DNA of 64,000 nucleotides from SSSZ01 sp036732025 (GCA_036732025.1 DAINDE010000016.1:8958-72957); one strand, 5' to 3'. Shown: positions 8,297-17,744, numbered from the stretch's first letter. Made by a program: numbers and translations. Notes: generated by a model not told the origin, from the letters alone.

Positions 8297-8959
8297 TCAG
8301 CCATCCTGACCAGCAAAGACGACCGCCTCCAGCCAGGCCATCAGCACCCCCTGCAGGAACAACACCTGTGCCGCCAGTTCGAGGCATTCCTCCACCGTCT
8401 GCTCCAGCCTCTGGAACTCGAGGCCGAACCCGTGGATATCGTAGGCATCCATCAATACCGCGACCGCGGCAACCGCCACGCCGGCGACGAAATGCCTCCG
8501 TGCCTGCCGATGCCTGCGCCAGAGGGGCAGGAGCCAGGCCAGGGAGGCAAGCCCGATCGCCATGTAGATCAGCAGGATGAAATCCCCGGGGCCGACAGGC
8601 AGAAACGGTATGGATACGCCTCGTGGGGCCAGGAATCCGTCACGGATCCGTTCATGGATGGCGAAACGATCGTCCAGGCAAAGCCAGAAGAATCCGGCCC
8701 CCAGCAGCACCCAACGGGCGCCGTCGGCTCGCAGCCCGCGTAGATGGCAGGTGGCGGCCGCGCCCCAGCAGGCCAGCGCGGTGGTGTAGAGCACGGCCAC
8801 CTCCAGGGAGGTCATGGGCGTATCCTCGCTGGCGATCCATTTCCAGTATTCTGGCCAGCGCCCAATGACGAAGACGCCAACCAGGGCCGCGGGGATGAGA
8901 CTACTGGCCAGGAGCAGATGGCGATTGAGCTGGCGGGCCAGTTCATGTTTGCTGTTCAT
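8297..8959 (-). CDS. Polytopic membrane protein, function unknown
   Basis: A 220-residue protein with about six hydrophobic segments. Conserved-looking polar residues sit at membrane borders: DDRFAIHE at 96-103, DAYDIHG at 171-177 and EECLE at 190-194. Such Asp/His/Glu clusters in a small helical bundle recall metal-dependent membrane hydrolases (CREST-like proteins), but I cannot assign it to that group. It is the last gene of the four-gene minus-strand operon that starts with the SPFH gene; its ATG overlaps the stop of the dehydrogenase gene (ATGA), indicating coupled translation. Confidence 0.72.
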   Translation of the reverse strand: MNSKHELARQLNRHLLLASSLIPAALVGVFVIGRWPEYWKWIASEDTPMTSLEVAVLYTTALACWGAAATCHLRGLRADGARWVLLGAGFFWLCLDDRFAIHERIRDGFLAPRGVSIPFLPVGPGDFILLIYMAIGLASLAWLLPLWRRHRQARRHFVAGVAVAAVAVLMDAYDIHGFGLEFQRLEQTVEECLELAAQVLFLQGVLMAWLEAVVFAGQDG

Positions 8960-9891
8960 AGCGTCTCCGCCAGTTCAATCAGGTTTGCCACCCAGGATTC
9001 CGCTCCCCGCGCCATCGCTTCGTCGGAATACCAGCCGGTATGACCGGTCTGCAGAATGCGCCCCGGCTCGACCCCGGCCAGTTCCTCATCGGAATACACA
9101 TGCTCGTCCACCGCATAGCCGGCGAGGTGGCCGGCAAGTATGGCGAGACGGGCTGCATCCCGATCCACCAGTTGGGGACGCGAGGGATTGACCAGGTAGG
9201 CACCGCGCTTCATGAGCGCCAGGCATTCGGCGTCTACGATGGGCGGCGCTTCCCGCTGAACGCTGGCGGCCAGCATGACGGCATCGCATCCCGCAAACAA
9301 CGCCTCCCACGAAACGGCCGAGTATTCCGCCACAGCGACGCCAGGATCGAAATAGACGACCTGCGCGTCGAAGGCGGCAACCAACCGAGCGATGCGCCGA
9401 CCGATTCGGCCCAGGCCAACGATACCGACGCGTTTGCCGGCCAGTTCCCAACCCCGCAACGAGACGGTAGCCGGCAACTCCCCCCGCACGACCCGATCAC
9501 TGAGATGCAGCCGGCGCGAAAGGGCAAGCAGCATGGCCACGGCATGCTCGGCCACCGTCTGCGCCGAATAGTCCGGCAGAATCCGCCAGCGCACCTGCCG
9601 ACGCGACAGGGCTCGGGTGTCCAGCCATTCCGCCCCGGTCGCGTAGACGGCAAGACCGGCCAAGCCTGGCAATCGATCCACGAGGCCGCCGTGGAAATCC
9701 TTGCACGCCCGCCGGGTCAGGCCGACGACGCGAGCCCCCTGGCAGCGGACGACGAGTTCGTCGTCGGACAGCGCATGCAAGGTCGGGCTGTAAGTGACGG
9801 CGGCGGCAGCCTCCAGGCGCTGCGCCAGATGCTCCGGCAAGCTCGCCCGACCCCGCGCCGAAAACAGAACCAATTCCGGCTTTTTCTTCAT
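8956..9891 (-). CDS. D-isomer-specific 2-hydroxyacid dehydrogenase family protein
   Basis: NAD(P)-dependent oxidoreductase of 311 residues that would interconvert a 2-hydroxy acid and its 2-oxo acid in the cytoplasm. The Rossmann motif GLGRIG is at 159-164. The catalytic set is present in expected order: Arg238 (VNPSRPQLVD), an acidic residue near 263 (AVDEHV) and His284 (TGHTGW). Divergence around these motifs suggests a substrate other than simple phosphoglycerate or lactate. A long upstream frame exists, but GGGAG before the ATG at 9891 and the family start support this choice. It lies 44 bp after the SH3-like gene and overlaps the membrane protein gene by 4 bp. Confidence 0.85.
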   Translation of the reverse strand: MKKKPELVLFSARGRASLPEHLAQRLEAAAAVTYSPTLHALSDDELVVRCQGARVVGLTRRACKDFHGGLVDRLPGLAGLAVYATGAEWLDTRALSRRQVRWRILPDYSAQTVAEHAVAMLLALSRRLHLSDRVVRGELPATVSLRGWELAGKRVGIVGLGRIGRRIARLVAAFDAQVVYFDPGVAVAEYSAVSWEALFAGCDAVMLAASVQREAPPIVDAECLALMKRGAYLVNPSRPQLVDRDAARLAILAGHLAGYAVDEHVYSDEELAGVEPGRILQTGHTGWYSDEAMARGAESWVANLIELAETL

Positions 9892-9935
9892 TTTATGACT
9901 CCCTGATAACAGAATAACGTGGACCATGGCCCACG

Positions 9936-11375
9936 TCAGCGCACCGCCACCGTCCCCGCCTTCCACAGCGGGCTCTGCCAGCGGTAGAACGTGCTCAGGT
10001 TGCCTGGCTTGTCGGCCTGCTTCTTCGTTTCCAGGGTGGCCCGGGAGAGCACTTCGAAGGATTGCCGGTAACGGCCTTCCGCCCTGATTTCCCGGGCGGC
10101 GAGCATCTCCGCGCCGCCGGGCACCCAGCCGGCGAACTCGACGTAGCCGAGACCCGCGGCGTCCAGCCCCGGAGGCAGGATGTCGATGCTCCAGCCGTCG
10201 GCGCCACGCCGGAAGATCCACATTTCCCGCCAGGTGTCGAGAGGCTGCACGGCCAGTGCCAGGGCGGTGCCCTGGGCGTCGGCGGCGGCCGAGGCGGGCC
10301 AGACGATGCCGTAGGTGCAGCGCGTGGCCAGCGGAGTCTTGGCGTCATGCCTGGCATCCACCAGATGGACGCAGGTCTCGCCGGGCTGGCCGGGGCTGGT
10401 GATCACGCTCAGCTTCGCCGGCGCCTTTCCCGCCGGCAGCGGGGTTCCCGCCTGGGCCGCCCAGCGCGAAGCGCCAACGCGGATGGCGGCGTCGCTGTAG
10501 GCGGCGGCGTCGGTTTCCATCAGCTCGCCCTTGTCGATGGCCGCCAGCTCGTCGATGGCGCGCTGGGCCGCCTCCTGCATCGGCTGGGCGCCCAGCTCCG
10601 GGCGCCGCGCCCGCTGGTAGGCCAGGCTCGCCCAGACGCCCGCCTTGCGCAGATGCAGGCGGTTCTTCAGTACCGCCGGCAGCTTCGCCATTTCCACCCG
10701 CTCCAGCACTTCGGCCCGCCAGTTGTCCAGGGCGTAGCGCTCCACCGGGATCAGGTTGGGAGCAACGCACTCATGGCGGGTCAGGGCGAGGGCGGCCACG
10801 GCCTTCTGCACTTCGGTGGCCGACAGGGCCAGCACCCGCCGCTGGGCGTCGCCGTTGGCGCAAAGCTGCACCTGGCCGTCGCGCTCGAAGGTGGTCATGG
10901 CCACGCCGTAGGCGGCCACCACCTCCAGGTGGGCCGCGGTGACCTCGCCCAGTTTGCCGGGGCGGCCGGCGCTGGCGCGGCGGGCCAGGCGGTCGGCCAT
11001 GACGCCGAGGGCGTCGAACACTTCGGCGCCGATGGCCTCGGCCGGGGCCGCCCGCAGGTAGGCGGCAGCGTAGGCGATGCCCAGGGCTTCCGACCCTGGC
11101 GCTTCCTTCAGGAAGCGCACCACGGAAAGCAGCTCCGGCGCCGCTTCGGGCTTGAGGGACTGCACCCGCACCTGGCTGGTGCGGATGTAGCCGGCCCGCT
11201 CCCGGCGGTGGTCGTAGACCTGCAGGAAATCCCCCTTCTCGCCGCGGATTTCCAGGCTGTCACCCTGCCAGAGCACGGCCTGCTGGGCGGCGGAATCCCG
11301 GGGGGCCGCCCGCAGGGCGGTTTGATCGGCGGCGACGATGGCAATGACCGTCATGGCGGTGGCAAGCATGATCAT
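9936..11375 (-). CDS. Periplasmic SH3-like domain protein
   Basis: A 479-residue exported protein. The N-terminus is a short signal peptide (MIMLATAMTVIAIVAA), followed by an SH3-like fold region around residues 20-72 (LRAAPRDSAAQQ, WQGDSLEIRGEKGDFLQVYD, GYIRTSQVRV), the pattern of bacterial SH3 domains that bind cell wall or periplasmic ligands. The remaining 400 residues, helical at first and then probably beta-rich, match nothing I know. The gene starts inside the stop codon of the SPFH gene (ATGA), so the two are translated as a pair. A role in envelope sensing or scaffolding together with the SPFH protein is an inference. Confidence 0.75.
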   Translation of the reverse strand: MIMLATAMTVIAIVAADQTALRAAPRDSAAQQAVLWQGDSLEIRGEKGDFLQVYDHRRERAGYIRTSQVRVQSLKPEAAPELLSVVRFLKEAPGSEALGIAYAAAYLRAAPAEAIGAEVFDALGVMADRLARRASAGRPGKLGEVTAAHLEVVAAYGVAMTTFERDGQVQLCANGDAQRRVLALSATEVQKAVAALALTRHECVAPNLIPVERYALDNWRAEVLERVEMAKLPAVLKNRLHLRKAGVWASLAYQRARRPELGAQPMQEAAQRAIDELAAIDKGELMETDAAAYSDAAIRVGASRWAAQAGTPLPAGKAPAKLSVITSPGQPGETCVHLVDARHDAKTPLATRCTYGIVWPASAAADAQGTALALAVQPLDTWREMWIFRRGADGWSIDILPPGLDAAGLGYVEFAGWVPGGAEMLAAREIRAEGRYRQSFEVLSRATLETKKQADKPGNLSTFYRWQSPLWKAGTVAVR

Positions 11376-12637
11376 TCCCCTTCCTGGCCATTGTCGGCGG
11401 GCATTTCGGTGCTATTGACCGGCTGCGCCCGGCCGCCCTTGCCGAGCAGCGCGGCACCGATGAACCCGCCGTCGCTCGGGGGCGGGGCGATGATGACCTG
11501 GATCTTGTCGGAGAGCTTGTCGGCCATCGCCTTCTGGATGAGCAGGGGGTTCTTCTGGATCAGCGCCCCGTCCCGGGCCAGCTGATCGCTGGCAATCTTG
11601 CCCAGGCGCTCCTGGCGGTAAGCCTCGGCGTCGGCCAGCTTGCGGCGTGATTCCGCCTCGCCCTGGGCCTCGATCTGGCGGGCCTGGGCAGCGGCTTCAG
11701 CGTTCTTGATGCGGGCGACCTTCTCCGCCTCGGCCTCCAGGCCGCGCTGCTCGATCTGCTTCTGCTTGAAGGGCAGCACGTGCTTCATGGCCTCCGCCTG
11801 GGCTTTGGCGGCGATGATCTGCTCCTCGCCGGCAGCGGCCGCAGCGGTCTCGCGGCGAGCCTTGTCGGCCTGGGCTTCCAGCTCGGTCTGCTTGACCTGC
11901 TTCTCCTTCAATTCCAGGGTATAGCGCATCTTCTCGGTGGCCAGCTCCTCGGCCAGCAGCTTTTCCATGCCGGCCTTGTAGTCGGCGGGCAGGTCAACCT
12001 TGCCCACCAGCACCTGCTGCAGCTTGATGCCGTCCCTTTCCAGGAGGGGCTTCAGTTCGCCCTCGACGTTCTCCTTGATCTCCTGGCGCTTGGTGGAAAA
12101 GATTTCGCGCACCGTGTAGCGGGCCAGGGTCTTGTAGAGCACCCCCTGCACCGCCGGCGCCACCACCTGGCCGCCGATATCCTCCGGCAGGTTGCGGGCG
12201 GCAGCGGCAATGCGGGCGGGATCGAGGGCGTAGCGCACCGAAACGTCGACGCCGATGGACAAGCCCTCGACGGTCTGGAAGGGCGCGGCGCCCTCGGCGC
12301 TGGCGCCGCCTTCCGGGCGATAGATCTGGTCCCGCAGGGAGAAGCGGCGCAGCTCGTGCAGGCCGGGGATGACCAGCACGGCGCCTTCCCGCACCTCGGC
12401 CGCGTCGCCGGTGAGCTGGTTCACCCGCACCCCCACCTCGCCGCGGCCGACGCTCTGCATGGGCGGATGGGTGTAGGCGCCGTAGGCGCCGATGCCGGCC
12501 ACGGCCAGGGCGATGAGGCTCCAGCGGGCGCCGTGGGCGCGGCAGGCCAGGCGGCCGGCGGCGCCGCCGGTGCGGGAAGCCAGATCGCCGGCGGATTGGC
12601 GCAGGTTGTCGAGCATGTCCAGAAGACGTTCTTTCAT
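11372..12637 (-). CDS. SPFH/Band 7 (prohibitin-like) membrane protein
   Basis: Membrane-organising scaffold of the SPFH superfamily, 421 residues. One transmembrane segment lies near 39-57 (SLIALAVAGIGAYGAY), followed by the SPFH domain (about 60-230; EGLSIGVDVSVRYALDP, ARYTVREIFSTKRQEI) and a long charged coiled coil (230-375), the standard order for HflK/prohibitin-like proteins that form cage-like rings. Start at the ATG after AAGGAG; an upstream extension to 12763 is not needed. First gene of an operon with the SH3-like protein, dehydrogenase and membrane protein, and divergent from a two-component system that may control it. Confidence 0.87.
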   Translation of the reverse strand: MKERLLDMLDNLRQSAGDLASRTGGAAGRLACRAHGARWSLIALAVAGIGAYGAYTHPPMQSVGRGEVGVRVNQLTGDAAEVREGAVLVIPGLHELRRFSLRDQIYRPEGGASAEGAAPFQTVEGLSIGVDVSVRYALDPARIAAAARNLPEDIGGQVVAPAVQGVLYKTLARYTVREIFSTKRQEIKENVEGELKPLLERDGIKLQQVLVGKVDLPADYKAGMEKLLAEELATEKMRYTLELKEKQVKQTELEAQADKARRETAAAAAGEEQIIAAKAQAEAMKHVLPFKQKQIEQRGLEAEAEKVARIKNAEAAAQARQIEAQGEAESRRKLADAEAYRQERLGKIASDQLARDGALIQKNPLLIQKAMADKLSDKIQVIIAPPPSDGGFIGAALLGKGGRAQPVNSTEMPADNGQEGE

Positions 12638-12896
12638 GATTTTCTCCTTGCTGTTGATATTCCGGTATGAGGCCGGAGCCCCCGGCGGCGGGTTGGAACC
12701 TCGGTTCCCCTGGCCTCGCCGCCATGGAAGCCATCGTGCCGGAAGCCCCATGGAGCAAGCCATGCCGCCGCCGGGCGACTTTGGTGCGGGGGCGGCGGCA
12801 TCCCTTCCCGGGGTGTGAACAAACTCTCACGCCGGGGTCATGTCCGCCCGTGGCAAAAAAGGCGATACTGGCGCCACCGCCGCGTAGGAGCCCGCC

Positions 12897-13619
12897 ATGA
12901 CCAAGGTCGCCATCATCGAAGACGACATTCCCACCAGCAACCAGTTGAAGGACTGGATCCTCGCCGCCCGCCCCGGCCTCACCGTGGACCAGTGGTTCAA
13001 CCGGGACGACGCGGAAGCCGCCATCTCCCGGGAGGACTACGCCCTGGTCACCCTCGACATCGAACTGGGCCGCGAGCGCCATGCCGGCGTCGCCGTCATC
13101 AACGCCATCAACAAGACCGGACGCGGCACGCCGGTGCTGGTGGTCTCGGCCATGCCGGCGGCCATCTACCGCAGCATCATGAAGGCCCTGGACGCCTGGG
13201 ATTACCTGCAGAAGACCACCTTCGAGGAGGCCGATTTCATCGAGACCTTCCTGGAAATCCTGCGCGCCGCCCGGGACCGGCCCAACGGCAAGGCCGGCGC
13301 CGCAGCGACCGCCAGCGACGAGCTTTCCCTCGACCCCCTGCGCCAGGCGGCGCCCCTGTGGCGCGGCAAGCGGGTGAACCTGCCGCTGACCGCTCAGCGC
13401 ATCCTCGCCGCCCTCTACCAGCGGCGTGGCGAAGTGGTGTCCTACGACGAGCTCTTCGCCGTGGTGAAGAGCGGCCGCAACCGGGACAACATCCGGAAGC
13501 ACATCAGCACCATCCGCGAGGCCTTCCGCGAGCTGGACGAGACCTTTGACCGCATCGAGAACGTGCCCATGCGCGGCTTCCGCTGGTCCGACCAGGCCAA
13601 CGCCGGCGGGCCGCGATGA
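12897..13619 (+). CDS. Response regulator, OmpR-like winged-helix type
   Basis: A 240-residue transcription factor. The receiver domain (1-120) keeps the acidic pair D9/D10, a phosphoacceptor at D54 (LVTLDIEL), the switch serine (VLVVSAM) and the lysine in DYLQK. A linker rich in alanine leads to a winged-helix domain (about 145-235; LTAQRILAALYQRRGEVVSYDELF, NIRKHISTIREAF, GFRW), an OmpR-type DNA-binding domain lacking some usual consensus residues. It overlaps the sensor kinase gene by an ATGA junction and is divergent from the SPFH operon with 259 bp between, so that operon is the obvious candidate target. Confidence 0.87.
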   Translation: MTKVAIIEDDIPTSNQLKDWILAARPGLTVDQWFNRDDAEAAISREDYALVTLDIELGRERHAGVAVINAINKTGRGTPVLVVSAMPAAIYRSIMKALDAWDYLQKTTFEEADFIETFLEILRAARDRPNGKAGAAATASDELSLDPLRQAAPLWRGKRVNLPLTAQRILAALYQRRGEVVSYDELFAVVKSGRNRDNIRKHISTIREAFRELDETFDRIENVPMRGFRWSDQANAGGPR

Positions 13620-15686
13620 AGGCATTCCTGGCCTGGCTGGCCTCCTTCCGGCTGCGCATCCTTTTCCGCACGGCCTTCCTCGCCCTCTTCCTTGCCGTGG
13701 CGGCGCTGGCCGTCACCGTGCTGCAGGAGGAGAAGCAGCGCAGCGTTGACAACTACGCCGCCAGCTTCGCCAAGACCAAGGCCCAGATCGTCGGTCGACT
13801 GCGCCACCCCTCGGGCCAGTTGGCGCTGCTCAACCCCGGCTGGAACGCGGAACTGGCTGCCGCCGGGCGCCCGGTGGTGCTGCCCTACGCCGCCCTCGAT
13901 TTCGACGACCAGAACAAGGTGAAGACCGCCGTCGAGATGGCCGACTGCCTCGTCCAATATGCCGACCACGGCAGCCTTTGCGTGGCCATCGGCAACAACC
14001 CCTGGGCCGGCGGCTACATTTACGCCGCCGGCACTTTCCGCAGCGGCGTTCTGGAAGCCCACCGCATCGGCGATGAATTCCTCGACGGCGCCCATCGCCT
14101 GCGCGTCACCGTCAGCCTGCGGGGCCAGACCTGGCGCTGGCTGGCGCCCTTCGAGCCCCTGCCCGGCGCCGCCGGGCCGGAAGGCGTGCGCGGCCGCTTC
14201 ACCGGCTATGTGGAACAGGAGGGCCGCGACTACACCGGCGCCCGGCCGGTGAAGGAATTCCGCGGCTGGGTCTGGCAAGCCGGCAGATGCCTCGACGCCA
14301 CCCGCGAAAACGACGCCGATTGCCCCCGCCAGTCCTTTTTCTCCCTGCGCCTGCCGGTGGACGCCCTGCGCGACGCCCTCTTCGCCCGGGAAAAGCCCGC
14401 CTGGCCGCCGCCGGACCTGGATCAGTTCAAGGTCCGCGTCGAAGTCCTGCCCCCCGGCGACGACCCGGCCCTGTTTGACAGCCAGCGGCCGGGCGCCACG
14501 CCGCCCTTCGCCCTGGCCGATCTCACCAGCCTGCTGCTGCCCGGGGAAACCCTGGCCATCCAGCGCCTGGCCGGCGGCAAGGCGCTGGACGTGGCGCAAC
14601 TCTCCGGCCGCGACGAAGCCCTGGAACAGACCTCACCCCTGCTCACCCGCCTCATCCGCATGCTGCCGGTGGAAACCCTCGATGCCCCGGTCGTCGAGCT
14701 GACGGACGAAGTGGCGACGCCGCTTGGCAACTACCGCCTGCTCCTCAAGGGCGACGCCCGCAGCGTAAACAAGACCCTTTCCGCCGTCGCCACCCGTCTT
14801 TCCTGGTTCGTCGGCGCCATGCTGGGGGCCATCGGCCTGGCCTGGCTGGTCATCGAGATCGGCATCGTCCGCCGCATCGCCGCCCTCACCCGGCGCACCC
14901 GCGGCCTCTCCCAGACCGTCCACGCCGACGGCGGCCTGGAACGCTACGACCTCGCCGACCTGCGCGGCCGCGACGAACTGGGCCTCCTGGCCGCCGGCCT
15001 CGACGACCTGCTGCGGCGGGTCAAGGAAGATGCCGAGCGAGAGCGCCTCCGCGCCGAGCAGGAAAAGGACCAGTGGCACGCCGTCGGCCACGAAATCATG
15101 TCCCCCCTGCAAAGCCTGCTGGCCCTGCACGGCAGTCCGGACGACCCCAGCCACCGCTACATCAGCCGCATGCAGCAGGCGGTGCGCGTCCTCTACGGCA
15201 GCGCCAGCCCGAGCGAAGCNNNNNNNNNNCCAGTCATCGGCCCTGCAGGTGCAGACGGTGGACATCGCCCAGTTCCTGCGCCACGTCGCCGCCAACGCCG
15301 GCATCGCCGACCTGCGTCTGAGCGGCGCCGACCACCCGGTGCCGGTACGCGCCGACGAATACGCCCTGGAGGATGTCTTCGCCCACATTCTCAAGAACGC
15401 CGACCGCCACCGCAGCCCGGGCACCCCCATCACCCTCGCCCTGGAAGCCGGCAACGCCACCGCCACCGTCACCATCCACAACGCCGGCCCCGCCATCCGC
15501 CCCGAACTGCTCGACAAGATCTTCGAATACGGCGTCTCCGACCAGCCCGGCACCAACGGCAACCGCGGCCAGGGCCTCTTCGTGGCCAAGACCTACATGG
15601 CCAAGATGGGCGGAACCATCACGGCCGGAAACATCGGGGACGGGGTAAGCGTGGTGCTGGGGTTGCTGCGGGTGCGGGGGGTGTGA
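13616..15686 (+). CDS. Membrane sensor histidine kinase (contains a 10-N assembly gap)
   Basis: Partner kinase of the preceding regulator. TM1 is near residues 13-37, then a large periplasmic sensor domain of about 350 residues that I do not recognise, TM2 (FVGAMLGAIGLAWLVIEIG), a HAMP-like linker, the phosphoacceptor helix with H492 in GHEIMSPLQSL, and a HATPase domain (N-box FAHILKNADRH; G-box NRGQGLFVAKTY). The N run breaks the frame between the DHp and ATPase parts: 2 bases are left over on one side and 1 on the other, so the true gap is a multiple of three and could be zero, which gives a smooth join through an alanine codon. I treat it as one intact gene, not a frameshifted one. Confidence 0.85.
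15220..15229. other. Assembly gap (10 N) inside the histidine kinase gene
   Basis: Ten unknown bases, a placeholder length. Reading frames on both sides belong to the same kinase and rejoin only if the real number of missing bases is 0 or a multiple of 3. Confidence 0.95.
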
Positions 15687-15711
15687 GGGCCGCTCGGTTA
15701 CCCGTACGCCG

Positions 15712-15969
15712 TCACCCCCCACTCAACGCCTGCACAATCGCCACCTCCTCCGTCTCCGCCAGCGGCCGGGAAAGGTCGTGGACCGCTTCCCCGCCGACGA
15801 AGAAGCGGATGTGGGGCCGCATCCGCCCCTGCTCGTCGATCATGCGGAAGCGGATGCCGGGATAGCGCCGTTCCAGGTCGGCGAGGACTTCCGCCAGGGT
15901 GGCCCCTTCCGCCTCGGTGGCGCTGCTGCCGGTATAGGAGCGCAGGGCGCTGGGGATGAGGACCCGCAT
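15712..15969 (-). CDS. MoaD/ThiS-family ubiquitin-like sulfur carrier protein
   Basis: An 85-residue beta-grasp protein ending in the double glycine (ALSGG) that is adenylated and thiocarboxylated in MoaD and ThiS. The start MRVLIPSALRSYTG and the internal PGIRFRMIDEQGRMRPHIRFF are of the MoaD type. No E1-like activating enzyme, molybdopterin or thiamin genes are near. Instead the gene lies 9 bp after the BNR-repeat protein gene, on the same strand, so the carrier probably serves a pathway tied to that protein rather than general cofactor synthesis (inference). Confidence 0.85.
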   Translation of the reverse strand: MRVLIPSALRSYTGSSATEAEGATLAEVLADLERRYPGIRFRMIDEQGRMRPHIRFFVGGEAVHDLSRPLAETEEVAIVQALSGG

Positions 15970-15978
15970 GGCCGGCCC

Positions 15979-17159
15979 CTAGAGCGCCGCCGGCACGCCT
16001 GCCTCCACGGCGTAGATTTCGGGCAGGTGGCTGGCGAGGCAGGTCCATTCCCGGCCCTCGTCGCGGCTCATCCACAGCTCGCCGCTGGTAGTGCCGAAGT
16101 AGAGGCCAACGGGGTCATGCCGGTCCGCCGTCATGGCCTGCCGTTTCACCGTCCACCAGGCCTGGCTGGCGGGAAGGCCGGCGTCGAGGCGCTGCCAGGT
16201 GGCGCCGGCGTCGCGGGTAGCGTACACCGCCGGCCGGCCGCCGGGGCTGGTGCGGGGCCAGACGGTGCTGCCGTCCATGGGGAAGACCCAGGCGGTGTCC
16301 GCGTCCCGCGGGTGCACCACGAGGGGGAAGCCGATGTCGCCCACTTCGGCCGGCATGGTACGGCCGATGCGCACCCAGTGGGTGGCGGGGCGGTCGAGGC
16401 GGTAGATGCCGCAGTGGTTCTGCTGGTAGAGGCGGTCCGGGTTGCCGGGGCAGAGGCGCAGGCAGTGGGGATCGTGGAAGGTGGGATCGGCCACGTCGAA
16501 GCCCTCGACCACCTCCAGCCCGCCGAGGAGGGGGGCAAAGCTGCGCCCGCCGTCCGTCGATTCATGGACGCCGCCGCCGGACATGGCGATGTAGAGGTGG
16601 TCGCCGTCCCGCGGGTCGACGATGATCGAATGCAGCTTCGGCCCGTCCGGGGTGCCGTCCTGGACCGTGCCCATCCACTTGCGGTATTGCGGATCGTCGT
16701 TGAGGCAGGAGAACGGCGCCCAGGTCGCGCCGCCATCCTCGGAGCGGAACAGCCCCTGGGGCGAGGTACCGGCGTACCAGACGCCCGCCGCGTCGGCGGG
16801 GCCGGGGGTCAGCCAAAAGGTGTGATCCACCGCCCGGCCGCCGCTGGCGGCGGGGGCGAAGGCCGGGGGCCGCAGCGCTTCCTGCCAGATGCGGCCGCCG
16901 TCCGTNNNNNNNNNNAGCGGAAGACCGTGGCCCCGAGATGCCCTGACTTGGCGGCCGCCAGCAGGGTGCGGCCGTCCCGCGGGTCGAGGACCAGATGGTT
17001 GATGATGTGCCCGAGGAAGTGGGGGCCATCCACCCGCCACCGCCGGCGGGACGCGTCGCCGTGATAGAGCCAGGCGCCCTTGCGGGTGGCCACCGTGAGC
17101 AGGACCTCACCCGCCTCATCCGGCCCTTGTCCGGCCGTCTTGCCGCTATCAGTCGCCAT
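15979..17159 (-). CDS. BNR/Asp-box beta-propeller protein (sialidase-like; contains a 10-N gap)
   Basis: A soluble beta-propeller of about 390 residues with no signal peptide. Asp-box repeats are visible: FRSEDGGATW, HESTDGGRSF, YATRDAGATW and MSRDEGREW. Such repeats occur in sialidases and in photosystem-assembly-like or exo-acting propellers, but the catalytic arginines of a true sialidase cannot be recognised, so I would not call it an enzyme. The N run at 16906-16915 falls inside another Asp box; two missing bases would restore a serine codon and the motif S-T-D-G-G-R-I-W. Start at the ATG after AAGGAGG. It forms a two-gene unit with the MoaD-like gene. Confidence 0.8.
16906..16915. other. 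Assembly gap (10 N) inside the BNR-repeat gene
   Basis: Placeholder Ns. The upstream part ends with one leftover base (T) and the downstream part starts in frame, so the true gap is 2 bases, or 2 plus a multiple of 3. A TCN codon here would complete an Asp box. Confidence 0.95.
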
Positions 17160-17249
17160 GGCTGCCTCCTTGTCGTGCGCAACGGAACAGTCCATTCGAT
17201 TGCATAGACGCCGGCAAGTTGCGCCGGTGTTTCTTCCGGGCGGCAACCG

Positions 17250-17633
17250 TCAGCGTGCCTCGTCCACGATCTGCCGGAGCCTTTCCTCCAGTTCCCGCGC
17301 CGCCTCCGCCACGACAGCGTCGGCGGACAACCCGGCCAGCAGCGGCAGCGGGCGCAGCAGGCCGATGCGCGTGCTGCCGGCCTCCGTATAGACAGCGATG
17401 CGCCACGGCAGGACGAGGGCGCAGCGCATGTCGTGGGCGAGCAGCGGCTCGCTGCAACGGGGGCTATCCACCGTGAAGACGGTGCAATCCTCGTCGCACT
17501 CTGCCGCCCAGCCGTTGCCCGGCGCGCCCAGTTCCTGGACGTGCAAGATGGCGAAGCCGAGGCGCAGGATCGCCGCCCGCAGGTCGACAGTGGCTTCGTA
17601 GAGGGATTTCTCGGTTGCAACGACGTGGTACAT
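17250..17633 (-). CDS. DUF302-family protein
   Basis: A 127-residue cytoplasmic protein of the DUF302 type: opening MYHVVATEKSLYEATVDLRAAILRLGFAILHVQEL, conserved Cys pair region near 45-60, LPWRIAVYTEAGSTRIGLLRP and a C-terminal helix with EEAxREL-like spacing. Functions are unknown; members are often linked to metal or redox contexts in proteobacteria. Three cysteines (in ECDEDC and RCSE) could bind metal. It stands alone between the BNR/MoaD pair and the divergent small-protein pair. Confidence 0.8.
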   Translation of the reverse strand: MYHVVATEKSLYEATVDLRAAILRLGFAILHVQELGAPGNGWAAECDEDCTVFTVDSPRCSEPLLAHDMRCALVLPWRIAVYTEAGSTRIGLLRPLPLLAGLSADAVVAEAARELEERLRQIVDEAR

Positions 17634-17719
17634 GCTTCACCAGGATGGGGGAAGTGTGAATGCCGGGCACTTTAGCGCAAAGCGCCACACCTGGCCCCAA
17701 TATTGCTGTATCCGGGAAG

Positions 17720-17744
17720 AAACCCCGGTTCCCCTGGGGTTTTT
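17720..17744 (+). terminator. Intrinsic terminator or attenuator ahead of the small-protein pair
   Basis: AAACCCC (17720-17726) can pair with GGGGTTT (17736-17742), followed by a T run to 17744. The T run is on the plus strand, 24 bp before the plus-strand gene at 17768, and no plus-strand gene ends just upstream. An alternative hairpin, CCGGG (17712-17716) with CCCGG (17724-17728), overlaps the left arm and would exclude the terminator. This is the layout of a leader attenuator. It could also be a simple terminator for read-through. Confidence 0.5.

Noticed and set aside
13616..15865. A frameshifted or truncated kinase gene.
   Set aside because: The frame break coincides exactly with the 10-N gap; a zero or 3n gap restores the gene.
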